A DNA stretch of 64,000 nt from a virus. This document shows positions 33,533 through 42,508 of this stretch, one piece after another. How positions within the stretch are numbered: position 1 is the stretch's first letter; each line of letters opens with the position of its first letter. The translations under genes were made by a program, and so were the position numbers. Location: IMG/VR virus record IMGVR_UViG_3300028422_000919, positions 1 to 64,000 of that record. One strand, written 5' to 3'. Under the pieces are notes generated by a model that was not told where the DNA came from, did no database searches, and saw only the letters and a program-made list of their open reading frames with translations.

Positions 33533-34783
33533 ATGAGTGACTCCACCCTCACCTGCAAGCTATGTGGGTACCTCCATTCGGATTACCTGGGGAACCACCT
33601 GGCGGAAGAGCACGGGATCTCGATCCAGGACTACCTCCGGCAGTTCCCAGGGTCGTCTGTTGCCAGTTCGGCTCTTCTCGACCTATTCACCCAACGCAAC
33701 TCGGCCCGCATTGAGAGGCGTCATCCGCCGTCCCCCCAGAACCTCACCGTGAACTTGATGGGGATCGAGTTCCCGGTCAACCCCAACGTGCCTTCTTCCT
33801 CCTGCCTCACTCTCCCCTGGAAGTTCCGGTTCCCCGAGGATCGGTCTTCGCCTTTGTATGAGGACTTCAAGATGGGGCTGGTGGCGCTGAAGAGGGACCG
33901 GAGCATGTACGTCCACGGTCTGCCTGGTTCCAGCAAGGACAGCTTCTTCCATGCGTTCTCCGCCCTTACCCATAGGCCAGGGAAGAAGTTCGCCATCAAG
34001 CAGGGGGCCGACATTCAGTCCTGGTTCTACACCAGATCTGTGGACTCCAGCGGGACGGGGTGGGAAGAGGGCGAGTTGCTGAAGGCCCTGAGAGACGGCT
34101 ATGCCGTGCGGGACGAGCATGGCAGCATCATCGAGTGCATCCCCTATATCATCTTGATCTCGGACTTCGACCGGGCGGACCGCTCCCAGGCCGAATATCT
34201 GCGGCTGATCCTCGACACCATCGAGGGCATGGTGGAAGGCCCAAGTGGAGAGTTGTTTCCCGTGGTTCCGGGAACCATCATCGCTGCCACGGGGAATACT
34301 GCTGGTTCGGGGGACCCCCGAGGGAGGATGACCTCCGCCAACATCATCGACAGCTCCATTATGGACCGATGGGACCGGGTGTACGAGTTCCACTGGATGA
34401 GTTGGGAAGATGAGGGGAAGATTTGCACGGACAAGTTCCCTGAGCTGGTGACCAGATCCCCCGAGATCATCGAGGTGATGGGGAAGATCACCCAGGCCCT
34501 TCGCCAGCAGATTGCCGACGAAGACCTGTACGCCGAGTTCAGTCACCGTGCGGTTTGCCAGATCTTGGAGAACGCACAGGACTTGGTGTTCGAGTCTTCT
34601 ACCACCGGAACCTTCGACGCCTCTGCACTGATCAGCCAGTCGTCTCGGTGCTGGCTGGACCGCCTGGGAGACCCCGAGGTCCGGGAGACCGCCGTATCAG
34701 CAATGGCCCCCCATCTGTCGGGGGGGATGCGGACGGACGGGCGTCGGAAAACGGGTGCCGGAAAATTCAAGAAGGGGCTGTAA
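33533..34783 (+). CDS. CobS/MoxR-like AAA+ ATPase
   Basis: 416 aa. The N-terminus has the CobS-type Cys/His finger (CKLCGY...HLAEEHGISIQDYL). The nucleotide loop is GLPGSSKDS, which departs from the usual GxxGxGKS but keeps the Lys; the acidic Walker B is LISDFDRAD; ATGNTAGSGD is the sensor region. It should form a ring that works with the divergent CobT-like vWA partner. Altered Walker motifs may mean slow or regulatory hydrolysis. Confidence 0.85.
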   Translation: MSDSTLTCKLCGYLHSDYLGNHLAEEHGISIQDYLRQFPGSSVASSALLDLFTQRNSARIERRHPPSPQNLTVNLMGIEFPVNPNVPSSSCLTLPWKFRFPEDRSSPLYEDFKMGLVALKRDRSMYVHGLPGSSKDSFFHAFSALTHRPGKKFAIKQGADIQSWFYTRSVDSSGTGWEEGELLKALRDGYAVRDEHGSIIECIPYIILISDFDRADRSQAEYLRLILDTIEGMVEGPSGELFPVVPGTIIAATGNTAGSGDPRGRMTSANIIDSSIMDRWDRVYEFHWMSWEDEGKICTDKFPELVTRSPEIIEVMGKITQALRQQIADEDLYAEFSHRAVCQILENAQDLVFESSTTGTFDASALISQSSRCWLDRLGDPEVRETAVSAMAPHLSGGMRTDGRRKTGAGKFKKGL

Positions 34784-34785
34784 GC

Positions 34786-35550
34786 ATGAAGGTTTCCGCC
34801 AAGACTTTCTACGAGCCCCTGCTGGTCACCTTGCTGGAGTTGTCTGGTGGGAAGGCGAACACCGCAGTGGACCACAACGAGGTGTACGGGCCTGCTGCCC
34901 AGCGGGTCAACCTCGAAATCGATCAGTTTGGGGACAACCCCGACGGCAAGCCCAAAGTCATCCGATGGATGCAGGAGGCGGTGAAAGCCCTCCGCCAACA
35001 GCATTGGGTGGACTCCCCTGCCAAGGGAAAATGGGCTCTGACTCTACCGGGAGTGCAGGAGGCCCAACGTCTGCGATCCCTCGCCACACCCCTTTTGGAA
35101 CAGCGGGGACCTCAGCCTCTGGCTCCCCACACCCCCAAAATCAAGGGGCACCCCTATCACGATGATCCCCACGTCCGTCTCCTGGCAGCCCAGATGTCCC
35201 CCTGTATCGGGGGGTATTCGGACAAGAGCCCCGTCTGCACCACATGCCCCATCCAGGCTTCCTGCATGAATGAAATGGCTGTGGAGCTGTCCTACTGCGC
35301 AGAGCTGCTGGAGAGACAGCGGGATCAAGGGGAGAAGGTGGCACTGCGAAAGAGCCAACCTGCGGGGGCTTTAAGCCAAGCGGACATGGGCAAAGCCCGC
35401 CTCATGGAGTGTACCCGAGAGTACACTTGCTCAGTGTGCGGCAAGGTTATCTCCCAGGGGAGTAAGGCCATGTGGATCCCCACGGCTCGTGGGAGGGTGT
35501 TCTTGCACTCCGCATGCCACCGGAAGATGACCCAGAAGGAAGGCCCATGA
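34786..35550 (+). CDS. Mrr_N-like winged-helix protein with Cys clusters
   Basis: 254 aa. Residues 5-85 resemble the N-terminal winged helix of Mrr-type proteins (FYEPLLVTLLELSGG, then WALTLPG at its end). The middle has CTTCPIQASC, and the C-terminus has YTCSVCGKVISQGSKAMW with HSACH, similar to small treble-clef zinc fingers. Two bases after the CobS-like stop, so same operon. DNA or RNA binding is likely. Confidence 0.7.
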   Translation: MKVSAKTFYEPLLVTLLELSGGKANTAVDHNEVYGPAAQRVNLEIDQFGDNPDGKPKVIRWMQEAVKALRQQHWVDSPAKGKWALTLPGVQEAQRLRSLATPLLEQRGPQPLAPHTPKIKGHPYHDDPHVRLLAAQMSPCIGGYSDKSPVCTTCPIQASCMNEMAVELSYCAELLERQRDQGEKVALRKSQPAGALSQADMGKARLMECTREYTCSVCGKVISQGSKAMWIPTARGRVFLHSACHRKMTQKEGP

Positions 35551-36023
35551 AAACTCACGAGTTCACTAACCGTCTCAACTCCCTGCTGACTGAACTGGCG
35601 GAGTTGGGGGTGGAGATCCAGCAGAGAGCTGGCACGATGCCCCTCAAGGATGAGGTGGAGATCGGACAAGCCCTCTGGAAGCTCAGCAACGCCGCCCGAG
35701 CCGCCCTGGGGCCCATCAAGGAAAGTCTCCGGGGAGAAGCGGAGCAGCGCTCGAATGGGGTGGGGACTCAGTTTTTGCATGGGAGGACTGTAGGTTCCCG
35801 CTGCACCGTCAATACCCCCCTCCCTCAAGTCGTCCTCCGGGAGGGGGTGACCTGGGACGACATCCGGGATGACCTGGGGGCCGAAGCCCATACCTTCTTC
35901 ACCGTATCAGTACACCCTGACTTCCACGCCAGGGCGGAAAGGGCTGCCCCCGAGACTCTGGGGAAGTTGGTCCGTTTGACGAACACCCGCACCGTTATCC
36001 CCCGAGTGACTTTCAACGACTGA
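35547..36023 (+). CDS. Unknown 158-aa protein
   Basis: ATG overlaps the previous stop (ATGA). A helical N-terminal half (LNSLLTELAELGVEIQQRAG), then a beta-rich C-terminal half. Last gene of the CobS-like operon. No family recognised. Confidence 0.65.
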   Translation: MKTHEFTNRLNSLLTELAELGVEIQQRAGTMPLKDEVEIGQALWKLSNAARAALGPIKESLRGEAEQRSNGVGTQFLHGRTVGSRCTVNTPLPQVVLREGVTWDDIRDDLGAEAHTFFTVSVHPDFHARAERAAPETLGKLVRLTNTRTVIPRVTFND

Positions 36024-36047
36024 CTCTCCGAGTTCCGCCCCCCTGGA

Positions 36048-36073
36048 GGTAACTTCGCCGTTCAGCAGAGTAG
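36048..36073 (+). promoter_or_regulatory. Phage promoter for rtcB
   Basis: GGTAAC at 36048-36053, 13-base spacer, AGAGTAG at 36067-36073. Confidence 0.7.
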
Positions 36074-36097
36074 CTCCTACGAGCTACACGGAGATGA

Positions 36098-37525
36098 ATG
36101 ATGAGTTTCAAGAACCAGGTGGTGCAGGATCAGGGAAGTCGTTTCCACCTTCCCCAGATCAAGACGATGAGGTCCCCCGCCGTGGCCTTCCTGTCTCCCG
36201 AACTCTTCGAGGCGACCAAGGAAGACCTGTGGAAGCAGGCATTCGACTCGGCCAGCTATGATGGGGTCACCGGGGTGTACTTGATGCCCGACACCCACGT
36301 CGGATATGGCATTCCCGTGGGCGGGGTTGTCGTGACGAACGACACGATCATCCAGTCGGGGTCGGGGTACGACATCTCGTGTGGGGTTGTGTACATGGAG
36401 ACCACCCTCCACGCCTCGGACATTGCAGACCCGGAAAAGCGAAGGCAGTGGATCGAAGCCGTCAACATGCGGGTCGCCGTCGGGGTCGGGGCTGATCCGA
36501 CCAACCTCATGAAGAAGCCCAGCCCCCGGGAGATGGAGGACATGTTCCTCCACGGTGCCCAAGCCCTGGGGGTTCACAAGGACCACTGCGAGAGGCAGTG
36601 CATCGAGGTGGACGAAGACAAGTTCATGGACCGGGGCATCCGCAAGTCCCCGTTCCTTCGCAAAGCCCTCGACAAGGCGGCCCCGCAGCTCGGTTCACTG
36701 GGAGGTGGGAACCACTTCATCGAGATGCAGGTCGATGCCAAGACGGGCAAGGTCTGGTTGATGGTACATACCGGATCCCGGGGATTCGGGTGGAATGTCG
36801 CCAAGCATTTCTTCCTGGCGGGGGCGGAACTCCGTGGGCTGCCGTCGAACCAGGCAGAGCAGTCGTGGCTGTACCACGATGAGCCGTTGGGCCAGATGTA
36901 CTGGGCTTGGCACAACGCTGCGGCAAACTATGCCATCGCCAACCGACACACCATCGTGAAGGGGGTCACGGGGGCTACCGAAGAGGTGTTCAGCTCGACC
37001 CCGAAGGTGTTCTACGAGATCTCCCATAACCTGGTCCAGTGGGAGACCCTGGTGTTGCCGGACGGGACCCTTTCCAAGGGATTCGTTCACCGTAAGGGGG
37101 CGACCCGGGCTTTCCCTGCCGGCCACCCGGACCTGGTAGGGACGAAGTGGGCTGACACGGGCCACCCGTGCCTCATCCCGGGCTCGATGTTCGACGGCGC
37201 CGCCATCCTCTATCCCAGCGAGGGGGCGATGGCTAGTGGGTGCTCCGTCAACCACGGCTCGGGTCGGGTCAAGGGCCGCAAAGAGGCCAAGCGGGACCTG
37301 GGTGAGTACCAGGATGTCGTGAACGAGGAGATGGCGACTGTCCGTCGAGTCTTCGACGGGGTCGAGGTGGTGGGCATCACGTCCAGCCACTCCGACATCC
37401 CGCTCGACGAGTGTGCCCATGTCTACAAGAACCTGGACGCCGTTCTCGATGTGCTGGCGGAGAACAATGTTGCTCGGGTTGATTCCCGGCTTTACCCTGT
37501 TGCCAACATCAAAGGCAACGACTGA
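36098..37525 (+). CDS. rtcB: RNA-splicing ligase RtcB
   Basis: 475 aa. MPDTHVGYGIPVGG, GSGYDISCGV, GSLGGGNHFIEMQ, VHTGSRGFG and NHGSGRV (the guanylylated His) are the metal and active-site motifs, all intact. RtcB joins 2',3'-cyclic phosphate or 3'-phosphate ends to 5'-OH ends, using GTP and Mn, the end chemistry left by toxins, tRNA-splicing endonucleases and self-cleaving ribozymes. The structured tRNA insertions in this genome make it a candidate splicing enzyme. Followed at once by a 92-aa gene. Confidence 0.95.
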   Translation: MMSFKNQVVQDQGSRFHLPQIKTMRSPAVAFLSPELFEATKEDLWKQAFDSASYDGVTGVYLMPDTHVGYGIPVGGVVVTNDTIIQSGSGYDISCGVVYMETTLHASDIADPEKRRQWIEAVNMRVAVGVGADPTNLMKKPSPREMEDMFLHGAQALGVHKDHCERQCIEVDEDKFMDRGIRKSPFLRKALDKAAPQLGSLGGGNHFIEMQVDAKTGKVWLMVHTGSRGFGWNVAKHFFLAGAELRGLPSNQAEQSWLYHDEPLGQMYWAWHNAAANYAIANRHTIVKGVTGATEEVFSSTPKVFYEISHNLVQWETLVLPDGTLSKGFVHRKGATRAFPAGHPDLVGTKWADTGHPCLIPGSMFDGAAILYPSEGAMASGCSVNHGSGRVKGRKEAKRDLGEYQDVVNEEMATVRRVFDGVEVVGITSSHSDIPLDECAHVYKNLDAVLDVLAENNVARVDSRLYPVANIKGND

Positions 37526-37533
37526 GGATCACC

Positions 37534-37812
37534 ATGAACGTATTGCTGGTTTGGGACGAGAATCCGGATCGAATTCTGACCTTCTACATCCAGGACGCAC
37601 CCGAGTGGATGTTGGAGTGCCACGGGAAGTACATCAACGGGGATGATCTGCCCGAGGACCACCCGATCTTCCGCATCAACGACGCCGTCGGGGATCCCCA
37701 GTACGCCCAGGATCCCGAGTACGCCGGGAAGTGGCGGGGGTGCGAGATCAAGGATGCCCAGATTTCCAAGGAAGGGCCGTTCCACGTCGTGATCTGTGGG
37801 TTCTTCATGTGA
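37534..37812 (+). CDS. Unknown 92-aa protein after rtcB
   Basis: Starts 8 bases after the rtcB stop, so probably co-transcribed. Starts MNVLLVWDENPDRILTFYIQ and ends FHVVICGFFM; a small alpha/beta fold. No family recognised. Confidence 0.65.
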   Translation: MNVLLVWDENPDRILTFYIQDAPEWMLECHGKYINGDDLPEDHPIFRINDAVGDPQYAQDPEYAGKWRGCEIKDAQISKEGPFHVVICGFFM

Positions 37813-37865
37813 GACTCGGTGCATCAACCGAGGAGATGAAGTAACCCAGCAAGGAGACCCTCCAA

Positions 37866-38561
37866 ATGAAGAACTTCCTCCGCATGTTCGTGGATATGCC
37901 CGAACCCAAGACTCCTCCTGAAATCGAGACCGATTCTGTCACCGGAGAGGTAGACATCGACGCCCTGATCCGACAAGCCGATGCCAGCCTGGGTGGGGAC
38001 CCCTCGGCCCCGGGGCGGGCTACCGCCCCGGAGCCCCCAAAGCCGAAGCCTACTCCTCTGGAGTGGTCCCTAGGGGAAGTGTTTCAGGCGGGCGGAGTCC
38101 AAGGAGGACGGAACAGCGCCGACACGGTGCTGACTCTCAAGGCCAGCCTTTCCCAGTTCCCCGATGTGCAGAAGCGGGCGATGATTCGGGCGATGGATGC
38201 CGCCGACGATACCTGGGACGAAGCCACGGTCATCCAGGACGCCAAGAAGAGGTTGTTGGTCCTCCAGCACTACCTCGGGCACATCGACAAGGATGAGGCC
38301 GCTCGGGTCGCCACCATCTCCCAATCCACGGCGGAGACCAAGCTCAAGAACGACGCCCTGATCGCAGAGCTGGACTCCCAGATCTCCACCCTCCAACAGC
38401 AGCGGGAAGGGTTGGTGGCTGCCAACATCAAGGCGGATGAACAGTCGGCCGCCCAGTCGGACGCTGTGCGAGGCAAGGCGGATGCCCGCCGGGAAGAGGT
38501 CCGTCTGCGGAGCGAAGAATACCGCCACCTCGTTGGGTTCTTCGAGCATCCAAATGCGTAG
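37866..38561 (+). CDS. Coiled-coil cytosolic protein
   Basis: 231 aa, ATG preceded by AAGGAG. A Pro-rich linker (about 40-65) is followed by an all-helical region; residues 150-225 look like a coiled coil (ALIAELDSQISTLQQQREG). It precedes the OmpA/ABC transporter operon and may belong to that membrane system. No firm family. Confidence 0.65.
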   Translation: MKNFLRMFVDMPEPKTPPEIETDSVTGEVDIDALIRQADASLGGDPSAPGRATAPEPPKPKPTPLEWSLGEVFQAGGVQGGRNSADTVLTLKASLSQFPDVQKRAMIRAMDAADDTWDEATVIQDAKKRLLVLQHYLGHIDKDEAARVATISQSTAETKLKNDALIAELDSQISTLQQQREGLVAANIKADEQSAAQSDAVRGKADARREEVRLRSEEYRHLVGFFEHPNA

Positions 38562-38589
38562 GTTCCGGGCGTTTTGGTCTGGAACTCCG

Positions 38590-38616
38590 GGTAACTGGGA
38601 CCCCCGATTCGAGTAG
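38590..38616 (+). promoter_or_regulatory. Phage promoter for OmpA-ABC operon
   Basis: GGTAAC at 38590-38595, 14-base spacer, CGAGTAG at 38610-38616. Confidence 0.8.
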
Positions 38617-38655
38617 AGCCCTGTGTGAAAACCTTAGCCGTAGGAGAAGATCGTC

Positions 38656-40443
38656 ATGAAGCTCAAGCCCGCCGGAAAGGCCCTCATCGCCCTGCTGGTG
38701 ATCGTACCGGCCATCGTGTTCGTGTACCTGAACTACTTCCGGGACTCCCTCCAGGAGAGCGCTTCGTCCGACAAGGCCGAGACCTCTCAGACCGAACAGC
38801 ACAAGCCCGAAACCACCGTCGCCGCCGGACACGGTGGGGAGATCAAGGAGGTCAGAGTCGCCAAGACCGATCCCCAGGGCAACCTCATCAAGGACGAGGC
38901 GGGGGACCCCGTCGTCGAGGTCAGGGCAGAGAACGTGTACACCGTGTGCCTGAGCGAGTGGCCCGGCCACATGGCTGGGGTCATCGCCTGCGGAGGGCTG
39001 ACGACCCAGCCGGGGAGCTATTGTTCGACCGTGCGATCCAGCTACGGGGACAGCCCCGGTGTGCAACTCTCCTTCAAGTTCATCGAGGACCCCATCGCCA
39101 AGAACGCTGCCCTCATCAAGGGAGAGTGCGACTTCGTGTGGCAGACGGTGGACGAGCTGCCGCTCAATTACGCCGCTTACAAGGAGGCTGGCGTTGATGC
39201 TGCCGCTTTCGTCCAAATCGACTGGAGTCGGGGAGGTGACGCCTGTGTGGCGGCCAACGGCATCAAGTCCCCTCGGGATCTGCTAGGCAATGGCAAGGGG
39301 GCGGCGCTCATGTCGTTCACCCCGGACCACACCCTGTACGAATACTGGATCACCAACAGCACCCTGACCCCCCAGGAGGTCAACCAGCTCCGGTCTCTGA
39401 CCAAGCGCCACGACACGGATCCGACGTTCGGGGCCCAGCTTTTCATCAAGGGGCAGGTAGACCTCGCCTGCCTCTGGGAGCCTGACGTGTCCAACGCCCT
39501 GCGGGAACGGGCGGGGAGCTACCGGGTGTTCTCGACGGCCGACGCCACCACCCTGATCGCAGATGTGCTCCTGGCCCGCACGACATTCCTGAAGAAGAAC
39601 CCCAGCGTGGCCGAAAAGGTCGCCAGGGTGTTCCTGGAGGGAGGTCGCATCGGTCGTCAGGACAAGGACTCCGCCGCCCACCTCGTCAGCCTCGTAGTTC
39701 CCCGATTCCGGAGCGAGCTGGGGTTCTCCGGAACCCGCAAGGCGTTCGACTGGGTCCGATGGAATGACATCGGGGACAACGTAGGGATGTTCGGCCTCGA
39801 CGGGTCTGACCCCCAGTTCGACGTAGTGTACGGACAGGCAGACAGCATCTGGAGCGAGTACAAGGACCCGAGCACGGGTGACCCCGTCCTGTCCCAGAAG
39901 TTCATGCCGCATACCCTGCGAGACCGCTCCATCCTGGCACGCATCTACCAGGAGGCCGAACAGGAGAGGGCCGCCTCTGAGCGGGCCGCCAGGGAGACGC
40001 TGGCTGCCAACCCGGCGGCCCAGGTGGAGATGCCGGCGCCCATCGCTCCGGAGAAGCCCCAGTACGATCCGAGGGTGGCTCAGTCCGGTAAGGCGACGCT
40101 CCGCAAGTCGGTGACCATCAACTTCGACACGGGGGTGTCCGAGCTGGACCTGGCCGCCCGCTCCATCCTCAAGAGGGACGTGCTCACACAGCTCCGGCTT
40201 GCCATGGGCATGTCCGTCCGAGTCGAGGGCAACACCGACGACGTGGGCCCCACCGACGTCAACCGCAGACTGTCTGGGAAGAGGGCCCATTCGGTCAAGG
40301 AGTTCCTCATCCAGATGGGTGTGGACCCCAACCGCATCGCCTCCGTCGGCATGGGGGAGGCCAACCCGATTTGCAACATGAAGACCGAGGACTGCCGGGC
40401 GCTCAACCGGCGGACCGATATCGTCTTCGTCAGCGCTCAGTAA
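38656..40443 (+). CDS. Membrane-anchored NMT1/SsuA-like substrate-binding protein fused to OmpA
   Basis: 595 aa. Residues 6-28 are a transmembrane anchor (LIALLVIVPAIVFVYLNYF) with no lipobox. Residues about 90-420 resemble solute-binding proteins of the NitT/TauT class (CDFVWQTVDELP, LACLWEPD). Residues about 475-595 are an OmpA/MotB peptidoglycan-binding domain: INFDTGVSELD, VEGNTDDVG, NRRLSGKRAHSVKEFL, NRRTDIVF. It heads an operon with permease and ATPase. The fusion could tether the transporter, or a sensor derived from it, to the cell wall. I know of no established phage equivalent. Confidence 0.85.
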   Translation: MKLKPAGKALIALLVIVPAIVFVYLNYFRDSLQESASSDKAETSQTEQHKPETTVAAGHGGEIKEVRVAKTDPQGNLIKDEAGDPVVEVRAENVYTVCLSEWPGHMAGVIACGGLTTQPGSYCSTVRSSYGDSPGVQLSFKFIEDPIAKNAALIKGECDFVWQTVDELPLNYAAYKEAGVDAAAFVQIDWSRGGDACVAANGIKSPRDLLGNGKGAALMSFTPDHTLYEYWITNSTLTPQEVNQLRSLTKRHDTDPTFGAQLFIKGQVDLACLWEPDVSNALRERAGSYRVFSTADATTLIADVLLARTTFLKKNPSVAEKVARVFLEGGRIGRQDKDSAAHLVSLVVPRFRSELGFSGTRKAFDWVRWNDIGDNVGMFGLDGSDPQFDVVYGQADSIWSEYKDPSTGDPVLSQKFMPHTLRDRSILARIYQEAEQERAASERAARETLAANPAAQVEMPAPIAPEKPQYDPRVAQSGKATLRKSVTINFDTGVSELDLAARSILKRDVLTQLRLAMGMSVRVEGNTDDVGPTDVNRRLSGKRAHSVKEFLIQMGVDPNRIASVGMGEANPICNMKTEDCRALNRRTDIVFVSAQ

Positions 40444-40455
40444 GGGGGAACCGTC

Positions 40456-41328
40456 ATGGCCCACCACAAGGCACGCTACATCTGCGTGCCCCCGAGCGGG
40501 GGCTGGAAGGTCGTCCTTCCGGTACTGGGGGTGCTCCTGCTAATCGCCGGATGGCAGGTCGCCACCGACATGAAGCTGGCCAACCCCCAGTTCCTTCCCA
40601 GCCCGGGGGCTGTCTGGGAGGCCCTGGTGGCAATGTTCACCGAGGCTCCAACCAAGATCCCCGTGGGGGATGGCACCTTCCGAGCCCCCGCCGGGTGGTG
40701 GGATGGGTTCTTGCACACCCCGGCCCTGCTGCACGGCCAGGCATCGGTCAGCAGGATTCTGCACGCCCTCTGGAATGCCTGCCTCATCGGTATCCCTCTG
40801 GGGGTCTTGATGGGAGCCTTCTGGCAGGTAGAGGGGCTTCTGAAAGCCATCGTGGAACCGATGCGGAATGCCCCAATCATCGCTTTCCTCCCGCTGTTCA
40901 TCGAGATCTACGGGGTGGACGAGATGATGAAGGTTCAGTTCCTAGCTTTCGGCACGCTGGTGTACATCATCCCGGCTACCTTCGATGCTGTGCGGAACGT
41001 CCCGTATGCCATCGTGGACAAGGCTGTGGATCACGGTTTCCCGCCTTTCGGGGCACTTTGGCACTACGTGCTCCCAGCGGCCCTCCCCCGTATTTTCGAC
41101 GGGGTGAGGCTTTGCACCGGAATCGCCTGGACCTACCTCGTGGCGGCGGAGGTCATGAATGTGACCACGGGCCTCGGGGCCGCCATCCAGAACGCCCGGA
41201 GGTTCAGCAACACCCCCAAAGTGTACGCTGCGATCATCATCATCTTGGCCCTTGGTGTCCTCACGGACCTGGTTTTCCGGGCCTGCCAGAAGTGGGTCCC
41301 CATGCTCAAGCAGGAGAAGGCCGCATGA
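40456..41328 (+). CDS. ABC transporter permease, NitT/TauT type
   Basis: 290 aa with about six membrane segments. First helix [16 protein letters not shown]; the permease EAA-like loop is near [20 protein letters not shown]. Cys-poor, no extra domains. Four-base overlap (ATGA) with the ATPase gene. Confidence 0.88.
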   Translation: MAHHKARYICVPPSGGWKVVLPVLGVLLLIAGWQVATDMKLANPQFLPSPGAVWEALVAMFTEAPTKIPVGDGTFRAPAGWWDGFLHTPALLHGQASVSRILHALWNACLIGIPLGVLMGAFWQVEGLLKAIVEPMRNAPIIAFLPLFIEIYGVDEMMKVQFLAFGTLVYIIPATFDAVRNVPYAIVDKAVDHGFPPFGALWHYVLPAALPRIFDGVRLCTGIAWTYLVAAEVMNVTTGLGAAIQNARRFSNTPKVYAAIIIILALGVLTDLVFRACQKWVPMLKQEKAA

Positions 41329-42506
41329 CCACCAACAACCCCGAAGACGGAAATGGAGACGGCGTGGTGGACATCAAGGACGCCTTCGCCAACATCCCCG
41401 AGGCCTGCCCCCTCTGTGGTGGTCCCGTCCAGTCTGGCGGGTTCATCGGCGAAGAGGAGGTCCTGGGCTGTTCCGTCTGTGAATGGCCCAACAGGCCGAA
41501 GAAGAGCCTCCAGGAGCTGGCGGAGGCCCCCGGCCTCACCCTCCAGATTTCAAGACCCTGCGTGGAGGTAGATCCCCCGACGACCGTCTTCGAGGACTCT
41601 CCCATCAAGGTCGAGTTCCTGGGGTGTGGCCAGAACTTCCCCAACAAGGGGGCCGATGGAGGACAGGTCGAGGTCGTCAAGGACATCACGTTCTCTGCCC
41701 AAGGCAACCAGACCGTCGCCATCCTCGGCCCGTCGGGGTGCGGCAAGTCCACCCTGCTCAGGATGGTCTCGGGGATGCACCCCCGAGGCATCATGATGCC
41801 GACGGTGGGGGAGTGCCGCATCAACGACGAGGTCGTGGACCGGCCCCACGACGATGTGCTGACGGTGTTCCAGACCCCCGTGCTGGCGGGCTGGTTGTCC
41901 ATTCTGGGAAACGTCAAGCTGGCGTTCAAGGTAGACCTGTTCCGCCCCCGCCGCCGCTGGCCCTGGGAGGTCGCCCTGGACATTCTGATCAGCATCACGG
42001 ATCGTATCCCGGCCTTGGCCCTCAAGATCCCCTGCTCCAAGCCCATGCAGGAGATTGAACGGCGGGCCATCGAGATCATCAAGGCGGTGGGGCTCGAAGA
42101 CGTGATGCACCAGTTCCCCCACCAGCTCTCCGGGGGGCAACGGCAGCGAGCTGCCCTGGCGACAACTCTCGTGGTTCGCCCGAAGATCATGTGCATGGAT
42201 GAACCGTTTTCGGCCCTCGATCCAGCTTCCCGAGTGGAGTGCCAGCAGCTCCTGGGGACGTTGAAATCCCAGTATCCCTGCCTCACTCTCTTCGTGACCC
42301 ATGATGTTGCGGAAGCGGTTACGGTGGCCGACCGCATCGTGGTGCTGTCAACCCGACCGGCTACCGTTGTGGGGGACTTCCAAGTCCCCCAGGGTCTGGT
42401 CCCCGGCTCCCCTGAGCGCCAGTCTCTGGAGATGAGGATTCACCACCTTCTGCATGAAGTAGCAGGGCAGACGGGGGGGCACGGTACCCTGTCGTACACG
42501 GTGTAG
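41325..42506 (+). CDS. ABC transporter ATPase with EF-hand-like and zinc-ribbon N-terminus
   Basis: 393 aa. Walker A GPSGCGKST, signature LSGGQRQR, Walker B IMCMDEP and a switch His in FVTHD are all intact, so it should hydrolyse ATP. Before the ATPase (residues 1-95) there is an EF-hand-like loop DGNGDGVVDIKD and a zinc ribbon (CPLCGG...CSVCEW), not usual for this family. The N-terminal addition may make transport responsive to calcium or to a partner. Confidence 0.88.
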   Translation: MTTNNPEDGNGDGVVDIKDAFANIPEACPLCGGPVQSGGFIGEEEVLGCSVCEWPNRPKKSLQELAEAPGLTLQISRPCVEVDPPTTVFEDSPIKVEFLGCGQNFPNKGADGGQVEVVKDITFSAQGNQTVAILGPSGCGKSTLLRMVSGMHPRGIMMPTVGECRINDEVVDRPHDDVLTVFQTPVLAGWLSILGNVKLAFKVDLFRPRRRWPWEVALDILISITDRIPALALKIPCSKPMQEIERRAIEIIKAVGLEDVMHQFPHQLSGGQRQRAALATTLVVRPKIMCMDEPFSALDPASRVECQQLLGTLKSQYPCLTLFVTHDVAEAVTVADRIVVLSTRPATVVGDFQVPQGLVPGSPERQSLEMRIHHLLHEVAGQTGGHGTLSYTV

Positions 42507-42508
42507 GC

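Noticed and set aside
40371-41324. 5' extension of the ABC ATPase frame through the OmpA and permease genes
   Set aside because: It is the out-of-frame shadow of two real genes; the ATG at 41325 overlaps the permease stop and gives the natural start.
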